Assembly (NCBI GenBank): GCA_944990035.1
Contig: CALYLX010000142.1
Span: 496,001-560,000, forward strand
Source of the DNA: Clitopilus passeckerianus
Taxonomy: Eukaryota > Basidiomycota > Agaricomycetes > Agaricales > Entolomataceae
DNA length: 64,000 nucleotides
Reading direction: 5' to 3'
Shown here: in pieces, positions 1-12,778 of the stretch
How positions within the stretch are numbered: position 1 is the first letter of the stretch
Layout: each line of letters begins with the position of its first letter
Program-made: the position numbers and the translations under genes
Notes under the pieces: model-generated
The model's database searches: none
What the model saw: only the letters and a program-made list of their open reading frames with translations
What the model was told of the DNA's origin: nothing

Positions 1-1288
1 CGGATGCATGGCCTAAGATCGGGTCGGGGTTCGAATCTATCACAGGATGCGGCCGGTGGGAGTCGGTAATGAATCCTGATCAGGGACTCAGAATATTCAG
101 ATTCACCACTTATGACCTTCATTCAAAGGGTCTCGTCCATCCCGGTACCTTAAGGAACTCAAAGTACTCTTTTGCCTTGGCCTGGCTAGCACACAGGAAC
201 TACGAAATATCTTGCAAAGACCAGTACAATTCTACGCCCAACCTTTCTCCGAATCTTTCGTTTACTCTTCAAGCTCTCCAGTAATATATGTACGTCGTAT
301 CGACTATATATGGTGCCAAACATCGTTGAAAAGGGTCTCCAAACTTGCACTCAATCTGCGGCTGGTAACCACTGTATATAAGGCTTACAACTGCGTTTCG
401 GTCAATGCCCTGGGTGGGATTCTCGCCTGGTCTCTATCCCTCCTTGTCAGTGGATGACACCCGATTCCTCCAACGTGACGCTTGACCTAAGCTGGCTGCT
501 GATGCATCGTTTCTATGTCTTGTCCTTGGAGGAGGGTCACCGCGACGGTGCGAAAGAATGCACATCATCGTTGCCATGTGATTGAATTGGCTTCAAGCTA
601 ACTTTGCGTGAGATAGCGCCTGGGGGCGGAGGACGGAGGATTTTCTGATCGGCATGTGTTAAGCCCAGCATCGGTCTTTCAGGTACATCTTTCTCTTGTA
701 AACTTTGTAGCGTTTGGGCTCTGCACCGAGAATCATGCCGTGACGCGAGTCGACCTTTATCATTTGCGTTGTGAGCATTGCATTGACCCAACTACACTCG
801 AACTCTAAGCCTAGAGAGGGTCATCCCCCAAACGCTGCCTGGATCCAAGTTCTATGGGCTTTCGAGTCGCGGGAGAGTGGGTCGGGGACGTGATAACCTT
901 GCAGGGTCAGCGATGCCCCACGGTTACTAACAAACACCTTGTCCCTGACGGCTTCCTTACCTCTCAAACGTCCCTCCATGCATGGTCAAAACACACTTTA
1001 GTCTTTTGGATTTCCCGTCTCCGGCGCTAACTTCAAGACATTCATTCTGCCACGGCACTAGAGCCATTGCCGGCCAAGCGATAAAGGACTCGGAGTGCAC
1101 GACGGCGCTGGAGGGACTGAAACTCGACATTACTACTTGGGTTCTACATAATACCGTGGCGCTAAAGCACCTGCATCATCACTAAGGCTCGCCCTGTCCA
1201 GATTGGTAACCTCGGTGCCTGCATAATTGACACGACGAGCTGGTTATAAACTCTGGTGATCAACTGGTATCCAACGTTGCTGCCCACC
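1..1288. other. Intergenic, no gene recognised
   Basis: Only short unsupported open frames are present on both strands and none resembles a known family. The stretch near position 30-45 has a weak tRNA T-arm look but no matching acceptor stem. The last few hundred bases are the presumed promoter and 5' leader of the DUF6533 gene that starts at 1289. Confidence 0.5.
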
Positions 1289-2872
1289 ATGGCCGAGTCC
1301 ATAGGTTTGGCGGAGCTATTGTTCTCTGTCAGACTCAGAAAAGTAAGTCTTGTCATCTCGAGCAAGATCTAGCTAATGGCTGTTATCAAGTTCATGGATG
1401 GTGAGCCAACCATCTGGATCATTATGCTATCAACATTTATGAACTTGCCTCAGTTGCATGCATGACACTCTGGGTACGTTCTTCCTTTCTCAAAGCACGG
1501 ATCGGAAGCTGATGTCGACTAGCTCTATGATATCGTCAGTCTCTTCCCCGAGGAGATCAGACTAATATGGACTGCCTCATGGACGCTACCAAAAGTCCTC
1601 TATCTCCTGACCAGATATCTTCCTCTGCCGATGTTTGTCGTAGGGTTCTACCGTACGTCGCGTCATTATGATGAATACAGGTTCTAAAATCCCTTAAGAC
1701 GGCTTCTGCGCTCCCCAGTGGTCGATGGATGCGTGTGTCTCTGTCAATAAGTTTCTCGGGTGTTCGTCCGTCTCTTCTTCTTTCTTATCTCCGATCTTAA
1801 TCTGACATTTCAGGGATGCTCTACCTCTCTATGTTCTTCCCGGAGAGTAAGTTGAATGCTTCGAATAGTTTCCCTCGGCTTACAGTTGGCAGTCATATTC
1901 GCTATGCGTACCTGGGCGGTATGGGGGAAAGGTCGATGGATGGGAATCTTCCTCGCTCTGTTCACCTCCTGCACTTGGCTAGGAACTTTCATTATTATCT
2001 ACATTACGACAGTAGACATGGAGCGTGAGTTTTGTTTGTCTTCCGCCTCCACATGTTCTCAGCCGCGATACCCTGCAGCTCTCCCAATACCGAATTCATT
2101 GCCAGACTCGGCTTGTATTGCTGTATCTAAGAACACATCCCTCACGATCGTCACCGGAACTATATTCGTCCTAATTTTCTACGCTGGTGAGTGTCTGCTT
2201 TGGTCGCGAGAACGCGTCGCTAAATCGTAACAGTGAGCTTCCCATTAATGCTAGTTAGGACATTGCAGGAAGGTGTGTATGAACCCTTTCGGCGTGGACT
2301 CCTACTAAAATCCAATATTTAGTCGATTTTCGACGAGGAACCAAGTTCTTGAGGATTGTGTATATTGATGGTCAGTAGTCTGCCCTTAAAAGATCTCCCC
2401 TTTCTGATGTCGATCTAGGTACCCTATATTACCTCTATCTAATGCTGATCTCAACGGCCTCCGTTATCATTAACATCCATGCTAAGGTGAGAGCTAAAAA
2501 CCCTCGGCTCTGCCCCTTCTTGATAGCTTCAGCTGACTCCCTGTCTCCGTCTACAGCGCATCTATGTGAGCGTTCTGGCACAGTGCGTCTCGTCATCGTT
2601 TCTCTCTTCTTTGCATTCGTGACAACCTTATACCACCTAACAGGGCACAACAGACCTTATGCGGCGTTCTTGCCTGCCGGATGATCCTGGAGCTGCGAGA
2701 GTGTCAAAACAAAATCATCCGCCGAGGACTGACGAATGTAGCCGAACCGGGGGATTTTCTCACCACTCGTGGTATTGGCATGCAGGTTGTGCGAAGCCCA
2801 ATCTCTGCCCAGGGAGACGACAAGGAGGTTGTCAATCATATCCGAAGACCGAATCCTCGCGAGGATGTTTGA
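1289..2872 (+). CDS. DUF6533 seven-helix membrane protein (copy D1)
   Basis: Thirteen exons give a closed 319-residue frame: 1289-1342, 1391-1400, 1454-1473, 1523-1652, 1699-1761, 1814-1846, 1893-2024, 2079-2186, 2234-2272, 2323-2370, 2419-2486, 2557-2582, 2644-2872. The DUF6533 core is in the fourth exon (SLFPEEIRLIWTASWTLPK, then LYLLTRYLPL), followed by further hydrophobic segments, so this is a multi-span integral membrane protein. The C-terminus (ACRMILELREC onward) is a short polar tail. Exon 2 has only 10 bases. The family is greatly expanded in Agaricomycetes and has no established function; a receptor-like role is only a guess. It is a tandem paralogue of the gene at 3723. The start was chosen because the ATG exon aligns in length and phase with the neighbouring copy. 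Confidence 0.85.
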
Positions 2873-3722
2873 TCCAAAATGGCTCCGTGAGCTAGCTAGC
2901 TACGGGATGGTGGGGAAGGTCTCACCGCAACCCAAGCATGTATTATACAAGGCACTGTACTCGCATAATTAATATTTATTGGATATGGATCGCTTCTCTG
3001 TAGCCATTTCTATTCAAGAAGCCGACAATGATCCGACCCCCATCTCTTTCCGTCGGAACAGTGAGATGCCTCTGACACAACGTGGCCCTTAAAGTCTCGG
3101 TACCCGCTCATTGATTTATCGGGGAGATGGAGCCTTGGAATGTTCAATTGCTGAATGAGCTGCACGAGTGCCGAGCCTCTTGATAGTTGCCCTTTCCATC
3201 CACGACTAGCACCTGACCTCTGTCCTAAGGTGCCAATATCAGTCTTCACAAGCTTCCTCGATTTATCCTCTGATAAGAGTTCCTCCGAACCACCGCACGA
3301 ATGATTTCCTTGATCAGAGATCGTCAGGGTTGCCAGGGAAAGCCGCTTTGCATCCGTTTCGAATCATAAAAGCTTTGCACCTTACACTCCACTCAATTCT
3401 GTTGATCATGCAACGAACGCGATCTTAACTCGTCGTAATGGCGGGAGCTGGTACGAATCGGTCAAACTTGTGTAGATTTCCGCTTAAGCCCAGCGTTTTG
3501 ATTGGCTCAAGCCGTATTCAGGGTAAATACCTGAGTTCTCATATAAACGACGATCGTTGGGAATACGCTAGAATGCACCGCTGTCGTGGCTCCCGTGCGA
3601 ATGGGAAGGAAGGCTAGCTCTTTCCGTCTAAATTTAACTCGGGTGCCCGTGGCTTTCAATCTTCAGAGGCCTTAACACCTGCGTCTCGTCGAATACTTCT
3701 CTGGAGCTGAGGGCCTCCACCC
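2873..3722. other. Intergenic region between two DUF6533 paralogues
   Basis: No supported coding frame or RNA gene was seen. The region holds the 3' end of D1 and the presumed promoter of D2. An AT-rich stretch lies around 2965-2985. Confidence 0.45.
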
Positions 3723-5343
3723 ATGTCAGTAGCCCCCGAACTAAAGCAAGTTGCAGACCTCATTTTCTCCACGGAAGTCAGAAAGGTGAGTACGGTCATG
3801 TATTCTCCCTGCTGTTGTTTCTCACATCCGTAACTTGAAGTATATCGGCCGTGAGTTGTCAAGATGAATGTTAGCAGTATGGACTCCTGATGGATGACAA
3901 TATCTTGGCACAGTCGCATGCCTGACTCTCTACGTGAGCCTCACCATCGTCCTTCCAAAACTCAAGTAAAAACCGACGTTCTGCTCAGATATACGACACG
4001 GTCAGCTTGTTCCCGGCTGAAGTCAAGCTCATATGGAGCGCACGTTGGAGTATTCCGAAGGCTCTCTACCTCCTCACAAGATACCTTCCCCTCGTCACAT
4101 ACACAGTCTCTGTCTATTGTGAGTTCTTCCTCTTTTTATCGCCCTCAGGCCGAGTATGCTCAACTGGTTGCAAGACGGCTTCTATCAGAGAGACTGGACA
4201 GATAGCGCATGCCTGGCGGTGAATAGGTATCTTGCATGTAGGACGCCTTCTGTCAAGTTCTGCCATCATTCATTGAATCACTTCCAGGGATGATTTATAT
4301 ATGCATGTTCTTCCCTGAAAGTGAGCTTGCTCCTCCTTGCTGCTCCTCGAGTTGATCTCAATGTCATTTCTAGTCATTTTCGCTATTCGAACGTGGGCAG
4401 TATGGGGAAGAGGAGTTTGGATGGGTGTATTCCTCACCGTGTTCACAGGAGGCACATGGCTTGCCACATTCATCATCCTCTATATCAATATCCAGTCCAT
4501 GCAGCGTACGTCCATGATCACCCGCACCCACGGACAAAGTCTCTGACATGCGACACTAGCTCTGCCAATCCCCAAATACATACACGGGCCAGGATGCATT
4601 GCTATATCGCAGAATAAACTGGGCTCGTCCACTCTTGTAACCGCGTTGATATTGCTCTTCTATGGAGGTGGGTCTTTTGCCAACTTTCTGCGAAAATTCG
4701 TGGTGCTGAAGAAGGATACAGTCAGCTTTCCATTGATGCTCATACGGATGATTCGCCAATGTAAGACTATTGTTGGTTCCTAGCATAGGCGCCAAACGTT
4801 AAAAGGATACCCAGATAATGCAAGTTTCCGCAACTTATGGCATGCAACGTACTTCCTTCGGACTGTCTACGTCGATGGTGAGCTACATGTGCCGGACATT
4901 AGTTCTCATAATCATCAATATCATCGCCAGGGCTGTTATACTACTTCTACTTAATGCTGATTTCGATGGGTACTGTCATCATAAACACCCGGGCACCTGT
5001 AAGTATCCCTCTCTCCTCTCCAAGTATCTTTCATCGTGTTAACGACCAATTCCAGCCGGCATACATGGGCCTCTTAGCTCAGTAAGCTAGGGTTACTCCC
5101 ATGATAGCTCCTCTTTTACTGACATCGGCCTCGAGACCACAGCAAACTCTTGCTGGGCTACTGGCCTGCAGAATGCTCCTCGAGCTACGAGGTTATCAAT
5201 TCAGGACCATCCGCCGAGAGATTACAGAGATCCCCCTGTCAACGGAATTTGCGACACGAGATCTGGGCACAATTATGTTTCGTAGACCAACCTCTGCAGC
5301 GGGGAAGCCCGAGGAAACAGAACTTTCTGACCTGACGGTGTAG
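3723..5343 (+). CDS. DUF6533 seven-helix membrane protein (copy D2)
   Basis: Thirteen exons give a closed 320-residue frame: 3723-3785, 3841-3850, 3914-3933, 3989-4118, 4175-4237, 4288-4320, 4374-4505, 4560-4667, 4722-4760, 4815-4877, 4931-4998, 5056-5081, 5136-5343. Exon number, order and most exon lengths are the same as in D1, including the 10-base second exon and the 20-base third exon, which shows tandem duplication. The DUF6533 core reads SLFPAEVKLIWSARWSIPK and then LYLLTRYLPL. Conserved aromatic and hydrophobic segments such as IRTWAVWG mark later helices. It is a membrane protein of unknown function. Read naively, the region looks frameshifted, but this disappears once the 10-base exon is recognised. 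Confidence 0.85.
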
Positions 5344-5547
5344 CTTTTGGCAACGACATAACTCGCATCATTTGGGGGGGAAGCAGGAGGTAATGAGATA
5401 ATCTGTATTTTTTTTTCTTCGTCTAACGTGTATCTGTATGAATGCTTTTCATTTGACTACTGTATGTGGCCAGACATCCATTTGTGTATAGTACAATGAA
5501 AATACGACCCACAATCAACGTAACAGAGAAATACCATGATAACGGGA

Positions 5548-6879
5548 CTAGCCTGACGCGCTTGCATGTGCAAAATGCTCTGGCAAGGCGAGCCTCACCT
5601 CGCACAATTCCTGCCTCACCGCGTCCAACGCCTCCGCTCTACATTCCTCATTGACATCTTTCAACACATCCCGGTCTTCCTCCATGATCTTGCACATCAC
5701 CGCCAGAATCGCCAACACATCCGAACTGTGCAAATCCTGCACCCGCCCCGCCCACCCAGCACTCCTCCACCTTGCAATCCAGGTATCAATGCAGTTGTCA
5801 TGAGATGTACATCCGGATGACCGCAGAAGCGGAAGAGGCGTCCGGCGCCGCTTTTCCCAGAACTTGGAGAGGGAGATGTGACCAGAAAGAAGGGCAAGTT
5901 GTTGCTTGGATTGGAGCTTCGAATGGAGGTCTAGCCTGAATGCAGAAGTAGGAGATGTGGCGCTCTCTTCGTCGTTGGCTTCTTTCGCCTCCCTCAGCCT
6001 GTCTTGGAGGTAGACGTAGTATGCGGTACCGCGCAAACCTCGCAGGCCCCATGTATCCGCTGTTTCCATAGCAGGTAAGGGTGAAACCTCCTTTTTCTTG
6101 ACCGCCTCGCTCCATTTTGATATCACAGCGTCTAGGAGATCAGGAGCGTCGCATTCTTTAACTACCTCTGCCATTTTCTGGAAGAGGTCGGAGGAGCAGG
6201 TTGGGAGTTTGGGAGGCTCAGCTGTGAAGGCGACGTAGATGGCTTTGAGGGTCCATTTTAGTAGTTCGTTGAATGTGTGGCGTCGTGTAATCGCTGCCAG
6301 GTGAAGGAGACGGAGGAGGTCTGGGAGGTCCTTGGGCTGGTCTTTGACATCGTCATGTCTTGATTGCAGGAGGGCCACGGCAGTCAGCGGGTTGCCTTTG
6401 CAAACTGAAAATACCTGGACTCACGAAGCATATCTCGCCCACATAAGGGCACGGAATTCATCTAGGGAGGTACCACCTAGTCTGAATGGCGTCTCCCTAT
6501 TGGTCCAGGTCTGATTCGAAGTTAGCTTCTGGGTGATAGTCGGGGACATGACCAGCAGTCCGCTATGAACCTGTCCAAGCAAACAAACGCCGTCAGTCCA
6601 GTTGATACGAGTACCATTGGCAGATAGTACACACACCTTAAATAACGTATCCTGCACCCTGATGAAGCAATCTCCATCTTCTTTGTAGTAGACCTCATCG
6701 ATCACCAAGTTGCCGTCCTCCACTGGCATTTGTGCCGCTGCCGATACCTTGACCCCATTTTCCTCCCCTCGAGCACGTTTGGCAGGCCGTTCGGCAGTTT
6801 TGGAGTCGTAGATAGTACCGTCATTGACGACGGTGAACCGTGGCTTAGCTGGCGAGCCTTTCGGGAACCCGACGGGCAT
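5548..6879 (-). CDS. BTB/POZ-like protein of the Agaricomycete type
   Basis: Three exons (6879-6637, 6570-6425, 6358-5548) give a closed 399-residue frame. After a basic, disordered N-terminus of about 60 residues comes an acidic run and the segment DCFIRVQDTLFKV joined across the first intron to HSGLLVMSP, which is the usual opening of the fungal BTB/POZ fold. The later part is helical, with a charged linker (SKWSEAVKKKEV) and a long alpha-helical C-terminus. BTB domains mediate protein-protein contacts, often with Cul3 ligases, but no partner can be read from the sequence. The gene ends tail to tail with D2. The start is the first ATG of the open exon. The BTB assignment rests on the N-terminal motif only and the fold is rather divergent. 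Confidence 0.7.
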
Positions 6880-7391
6880 CTGGAGTCGAACTTGGTCACA
6901 ACCGTTGGATCGCCACGTAAAAGAGTGTAAAGCCGGAAGCAGTGGGTGAATTAGCGCCCAATTTCGCGATGTGGGCTACGTGATAGAAGAGACGGAAGAA
7001 CGGGCCAGCATGAGGCACTGGACAAAGAACGGATTATGAGTCCGAGTCATGGCGGCAGAGAACAAAGGGCAGGTCACATCTTTCTGCGCCTCTTCCCCGT
7101 CTCGGACGCTACAATTGGCACCTCATTGTCCTCTGTGTTCAAGTTTGCGACGGATGAGAATGAAAACTGACATTCGTAGCAACGGTAGAGCTCGGTAAGA
7201 ACAAAGAACGAAAGTCGGTGGGTATGCAAAAAATCCGTGATATATTGCGAAAACATGTTAGTAAACGCTAATAGTAAATACGATAATGATTCGTTCGTAG
7301 CAGGCCAAGCTGCAGTCTAGATGGTAACCCAGTAGCAAAGAAGCAAACATCCCCAGTCCAAGTAAACCCTGATATGTAAATCCCGTCAATA

Positions 7392-8704
7392 TCATGAAAA
7401 GGTGAAAAGGACCAGAGGGACAATGGCCAGAAGGGATAGTGACGGCCACGGGTGCCTCATTGCGCTACACAAAGAGAAAGGTATTCAGCATCAGGACCTA
7501 CAACCTCGAACGAAAGGACACCCACAAATTGTTCTGAGTTTGTGGCCTTTCTGTGATTTTCACAGTCAACACTGCGACCAGCCCATCGATAGCGTTCAAG
7601 CCACCAACAGCGACAGAATCATTGTGGTTGATTCCATCGCTGGTATTTGGGAGCAGCCCACCGAGGTATTTGATGTCAGTCTGGTAAGTGTACCCAGCTG
7701 ATTGAGTGTTCCCGCTGAACGTCATGCCGTCCGTAAGGTTGGTGGTGAGGACGGAATTGTGGGTGATATTGCCCACAATTTCGTCCCGCCCAAGGTTGTA
7801 GCCGTTAACAGCTATCATGTGGCCCTCTGCAGTGCGAGATGTGAGATGGAGGACAGGTATGGTTGCAAGAGTACTCACGGGCAATTGGTAGTTCGTAGGA
7901 GGCAGCCATGAAAATAGCTCCGCTGAAGGAGAGAAATGAGCTTCAGGATGCATGACTTGTGTGCTCAACGGTACCAACCTATTTCCCGAGGGTCCATTCT
8001 GCGTCCAGTAACGGAAATGATTACCACCTTCGATAGTCTCCTTGCAAGTCCCCAGTTGCGGATCACCATAATTCCATCTTATAGTGGCAGTTTCATTGTC
8101 TTGAAGCCAGTATGAGCCAGTAAAAAATGACTACAAGAAAAGGAGTCGACATACGAGGAGGATTTCCATCTCCTAGGTCGGCCAATTGCAAGCCTGGGGA
8201 CTTTTGACCCAAACACTCACTTGAGAAGCCAAAGGACCTGTTTGCGGGCGTTAGAGCAGCTCGAACAGCGGAAGCACAAATGAAACGCACAGGAAGTAAT
8301 TTCGCAAGCCTCCGTTAATTTCCTGGTCAACCAGGACATCGGCATCCGAATGGCCAGAGATGATTGCGTTCAGGGGTTCTCCCGCTGGAGGATAAGTTCC
8401 AGCAACTGCCTGTTAGAACCAGTCCAATTAGAAACATGGCCAGGTGGTCCAGAACGAAATGTGGCCGCTAAACAGCAGCCACAACCGCCCAGCTTACCGT
8501 CAAGAAACCGCCGCCGGCGTCCAGAGGGTTATAAAATCCGGCATCAGGCACTTTCGTCTCTGCTCTCCTGACCACCCTCTTCATCAGCCACCTCTCCGCC
8601 TGTGCCCATTCGAAACCATTTGCTGATGTCGGCGCGAACGTTAGTAGCAGTGAAGCGAGCAATAAGTGGTGCCAGTCAATTCTTTGTCGAGTTGTCAAGA
8701 GCAT
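7392..8704 (-). CDS. Secreted, probably GPI-anchored protein of unknown function
   Basis: Seven exons (8704-8498, 8409-8291, 8237-8155, 8099-7979, 7922-7879, 7826-7526, 7464-7392) give a closed 315-residue frame. The N-terminus has a basic start and a hydrophobic signal segment (LLLASLLLTFAPTSANG). The body carries glycine-rich and Asn-rich motifs (GGLRNYFL, RWNYGDPQLGTCKETI, GGNHFRYW, NGYNLGRDE) that recur in a widespread basidiomycete secreted family known to me only as hypothetical. There are several N-glycosylation sequons. The last exon encodes a hydrophobic tail (SLSLLAIVPLVLFTFS) at the very end, as expected for a GPI-attachment signal, so a cell-wall or plasma-membrane location is likely. 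Without the short last exon the hydrophobic tail would be missed. Confidence 0.7.
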
Positions 8705-9249
8705 CCGTCGTGGCGTGCAGTTCAGCTCTTGCTTGATGTAATATGGTAAGGAAGGTGGTCGTTACGACGTTAGTGCGTATGAAATGAAGGTAAAGAGGTT
8801 CCGGGGATGAAATTTGAAGGCTAAGGAAAGGGTAGTACTTGAGTCTTTTGATACGGCGTTGAGGGTGTCGGTGGCGATGGAGTCCGGCTCAATCATTAAA
8901 TTTAGGTAATCGCCACCCTTTATCGAGCTCGACGATAACAATGCTCTGCGTCCTCATGGCAACATACAAAATCCAATGCAAATCATTATACTTGAGAGGC
9001 TTGGTATAACCCAGAAACTCAGTTTTTGGCAGACTCATTGCCGGGTGAACAAGGAATTGAGAAAATCCAGGTTGCTTGGTTCAACGTTCCAGCAGCAATC
9101 GGTCAGTGGAACCCGAACAATCTTCTGGACGACGAGGGCGACGCCAAGCTTGAGGACACGCGGGGTGGAGCGGCCATCTACACGAGGTCACTAGAACCGA
9201 GGGGCTTCGCGAAGGAAAATATGCATATCATTCGGACAGGTCAATACTA
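8705..9249. other. Intergenic between secreted protein and eIF3i
   Basis: No supported gene was found. It holds the promoter of the secreted protein (reading leftward from 8704) and the 3' flank of eIF3i. The short open frames around 8976-9277 have no recognisable content. Confidence 0.4.
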
Positions 9250-10682
9250 TCAATCAGCGATCTCCAAATCACCGTAGGGCTTAACTCTGTAATACGAATC
9301 GTCAAAGTGATGCACGCGCACGAAACCATCCTCTCCGCCTGAGGCATAAGAAGTTCCCGCGGGGTGAACGGCGATCCTGTATGACGGAGTCGGAGTGTGA
9401 GTTCTAGGTCATTATAGAGGTGGAGGTGAAGGAAAGGATTAACGTACGTATTGATCGGTCCGAAATGGCCTTTGACACGGCCAACTTCCTCCTCGAAGAT
9501 TTTGTGCCAGAACCGAGTCTCAAACTTTCCTTGGCGAAGTGAAGTCGTAGTGACATTCATAGCCTCCTGGCCGCCTCCCAGAAGAACCTGGGCACATCAC
9601 ACCTAAGTTCCATATGAATATGTCAAAGTTAGGAAAAACATACGTAGGGTCGTGTAGGTGCAAGTGCTGCGCTGTTCAGGGGAGTTTCGGTGGTATAGGT
9701 TTTGATCACCTGCAACGATTTTGTGTCGTGCAGCTATGAAAGTACCATCGAATTAGCCCAGACCTAATCAAGAGGACGGGTCATACGCACCCTTGCAGAT
9801 TTGTCCTTGCTGCTTGTGATGCAGTAAGTTCCATCCTTGCTCAGCTGCAGGTCAGTGACACTGTCGCTGTGCGCCCGCTCATTGTTGCTAATCTCCTCTC
9901 CAGACTTCACATTGAACAGGGCTACCTTGCCTGATTCGTGACCAGTGATGATGACGTTCTGCGAAGGTGTGAACGCGCAAACGGTAGCTTTTGAACCGAT
10001 AGGGCTGAACATGTATAGTGGTTCTTTTGATTCTATCGTTGGGAATGGTTCAGTAAGAACTGGATGGGATAGTGGGGGGCCACACTCACGTTTGGTTCCA
10101 TCTCCTTCCCTGTTCAGCTTGAACACACGTACTGTGCATTGGTATCCCATCCGCTGCTCAGTAATACACACGATCTGGCTTCCATCCTCCCTGAACGCTA
10201 CCCGCTTGACAGCTGTTGGGAATTCCCATGTGTACAAGCATTTCCCTGTTTGCACGTCCCATAAACGCAGGGTATTGTCGGCAGCTCCTGACACCATAAA
10301 TCTTGTCTCAGCTGTAAAATTTCCAGCCCTCTGGGTCAATGATGAACTCAAATTCGAGGCGATGTATGAACTCACGATCAACATCCGTCGTCCACACTGT
10401 TCCGTTGTGTCCCTCGTAGGTTCCCAGTCTCTCTCCATTGTGAGAGTACCAGACATTAATGATATGGTCTTTAGAGCACGTAAACAGCAAGTCTCCCTCC
10501 CTGTTGAACTTGATCTGCGTCAAGGAACGCTCATGACCTATTGCACCAGGCCAATCAAAAATGTTAGCTATCACATCTTTCAGGTTTTGCGATCGGGCGG
10601 GCAGCACCTTGTAGTAGAATTGGTCTCTATCCTTTGCATTAGCTTCTGCAAGACCATCCAAGCTGGGATAGGACTTTACCAT
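9250..10682 (-). CDS. TIF34: Eukaryotic translation initiation factor 3 subunit I (WD40)
   Basis: Eight exons give a closed 334-residue frame: 10682-10680, 10626-10608, 10537-10376, 10311-10090, 10032-9791, 9733-9644, 9587-9448, 9376-9250. The protein starts [18 protein letters not shown] and shows the family's WD40 blades ([48 protein letters not shown]) and the near-invariant eIF3i end (GHFGPINT, then [20 protein letters not shown]). Length matches the family, about 330-345 residues. It acts in the cytoplasm as part of the eIF3 complex on the 40S ribosome. The first coding exon is only the ATG and the second has 19 bases, so gene predictors will probably choose a wrong, longer N-terminus that begins near 10811. 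Confidence 0.93.
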
Positions 10683-11355
10683 TTTTTTTCCTCTGTCAAG
10701 TCGTTTTTCGGCGCCGTCTACCGCGTTGTCGAGGGGTGAAAGAGTTTTGCAGAGCACGTGACTCAGAATCGCCATCACAGAGATGGATGCGGCACCGCCC
10801 AGGCTCTCCATCCTGTACGGTCAACTCAAGTACTAGTCGTCAATTTTTCCCTCAACCTTCGATAAAATCGTTAGCTCGATCTTCATTAACATGAACTACT
10901 GCTCGCTGCGGCGGATGCAGTTAGCTATAAGGATGAACGCGGACTTATGAGTTAATGCACTATCTACGAACTGTTGCTCTTTGCTGTGGTGCTTGGGGAA
11001 CGTGTCCGAGGCTATGAAGGAGCGCATTTGTCGCCTTCGATCTTGATGCCTTCACATTCACTGCCTCATGATCAGAGATATGACTGGAACGTAATGTAAT
11101 CCATTGGCCTGGGCGATAAATGAAGTATGGGTCCGCAGCGCGGGGTTATTTCTGTCATTGCTGCTGCACTGGCGTCACTGTTATGATGATCAGAGAAGTC
11201 TTGCACCCGTGCTCGTGCACGTTTCGAATTCGAATTCCAACTACGACGCCTGTGGTAGCGAGTATATAAAACAACGGACTACATTAGGGTGTTTCTAGGC
11301 TCTGTGAAATCTTCCCCTGTGTCGCCTAATTGCTACTTGGACCCATTGGTATGGT
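10683..11355. other. Intergenic, eIF3i promoter side and DUF6533 D3 upstream
   Basis: No supported gene was seen. A run of eight A on the minus strand lies directly before the eIF3i ATG. The right half is presumed promoter of D3. Confidence 0.4.
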
Positions 11356-12778
11356 ATGGAACCGTACCAGGCTTATCGGGATAGTCAAACACTTTCGGTA
11401 TGGGGCCAACTTACTCTCATTCACACATAAGCCGCAAGCTCACTGCCTGGTCATGACAGTATGTAGACGGTATGTGATTGTCGCTCTTCCTGTTACCAAT
11501 CCTTCTAAAGAACCTACTCGCCCAGCCGCCTTTCTAACCCTAGCGGTGAGCGGCAAGGTCGTCCTAAACAGCATTGACACTGAACAAAGAAGCTTTGGGA
11601 CGTGTTCTGTACCATCCCCAGAGAGATACCGCTCATATGGAAGACGTCATGGAGTCTGACCAAATTCCTATACCTTGCGATTCGATTCTTGCCAACCATA
11701 AACTTTACCATAGATATTATCCATTGTAAGTCTCGGTGTCGAGCTCCAACATGGTATGCTGATCATCCATTTAAAGGGGATCCGACGCTACGACAACGGG
11801 CCTACTCGTCACCGTATCCCGTAAACTTTGGATTCAGCCGATTATTCCAGGATTGTACGATACAGACACTTGGCTTTCGTTTTCCCTAATAACGACTTGT
11901 AGTACTCCTATATATAAATCTAGCGTTGGTGGAAGGTACGTCTTTGAAAGTCATTTGAGAGCAATATAACCTAACGGTGATGAATGTCAGCCCTCTTGAT
12001 ATTGCGTGTCCGGGCAATATGGCATGCAACTCGAATCGTGACCATCATGATACTGGGGACCTTCATCAGCGTAGTCTTGGTCGTTTCTGTGTTCTCCGTC
12101 CTGGGTAGCGCTGTTCCGTGGATAAACTTTGTGGTGTTTGCCGCCTTTTATCTGGGTAATCCCCCTCCTCTCGGTTTTCCCATACTGCCGCTGATTATCC
12201 TCCAGTAATGTTTTGTTTAACGGTTATCAGAGCCAAACAGTCCGGTGAGCTAATTTGCTCCGTTGTTGCAAACGAACTTAGCCTGAGAAAAAGAAATTAG
12301 TCTCTGGCCAAGGAGCGACAGCGTTTATGTATAAGGTCTACCGAGATGGTATAGTTCAATTCTTTTTTCAGAGGATAGATGTCTAATGGGGTTAACACAT
12401 GCAGGCATTCTTTACTATGCCCTGATCTTTTTCCTGGCGATGGGCGAGGTGGCAGCTTGCTTGATAGGCGAAAGCGAGAGCCTGGTGCATGTATCTGTTC
12501 CTATTCTTCAGAGGTATGTTTCATTCTCATCGAGTGAATTCCTTTGATACCAGCCTACCATTAGAACCGTACAACTGCTTTCTTCAGTGATAGCAGCTCG
12601 GATAACTCTATCCCTCCGAGAGGCTGGATCACGCACAACCGTGATCGACGGGCATGCCATGCATAACTCTGCTTCACAGCCAACGCGGGTAACCGTACTG
12701 GCATTTGCGCCCCTAGATCTCACCACAGATACTCAAGAGATCAGATGTAGTCTGACACAATACATTTTGAATCGCTAG
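11356..12778 (+). CDS. DUF6533 membrane protein (copy D3)
   Basis: The first exons are clear: 11356-11397 (MEPYQAYRDSQTLS), 11460-11469 (10 bases), 11526-11545 (20 bases) and 11593-11725, which holds the DUF6533 core (TIPREIPLIWKTSWSLTK, LYLAIRFLP). A later exon beginning near 11991 encodes a long hydrophobic segment (LLILRVRAIWHATRIV onward) ending at a donor near 12154. Others encode YYALIFFLAMGEVAAC, and the last exon (ARITLSLREAGSRTTV) closes at 12778. Middle exons between 11726 and 11985 were not resolved. The 10- and 20-base exons match D1, D2 and D4 in size and phase. It is a multi-span membrane protein of unknown function, most similar to D4 just downstream. Confidence 0.72.

Noticed and set aside
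14..60. tRNA-like T arm near gtcggggttcgaatc
   Set aside because: No acceptor stem or anticodon arm can be folded around it.
3886..3933. Apparent frameshift or nonsense in DUF6533 copy D2
   Set aside because: The break disappears when a 10-base exon (3841-3850) and the acceptor at 3913 are used. The same exon exists in D1, D3 and D4.
5069..5100. tRNA-like phrase cctcttagctcagta
   Set aside because: It is coding sequence of the 26-base exon 12 of D2 plus a donor site, and no T arm follows.
10538..10811. Long N-terminal extension of eIF3i from an upstream start near 10811
   Set aside because: The extension lacks family similarity, and a microexon path yields the conserved MRPILLQGHERS start in phase.
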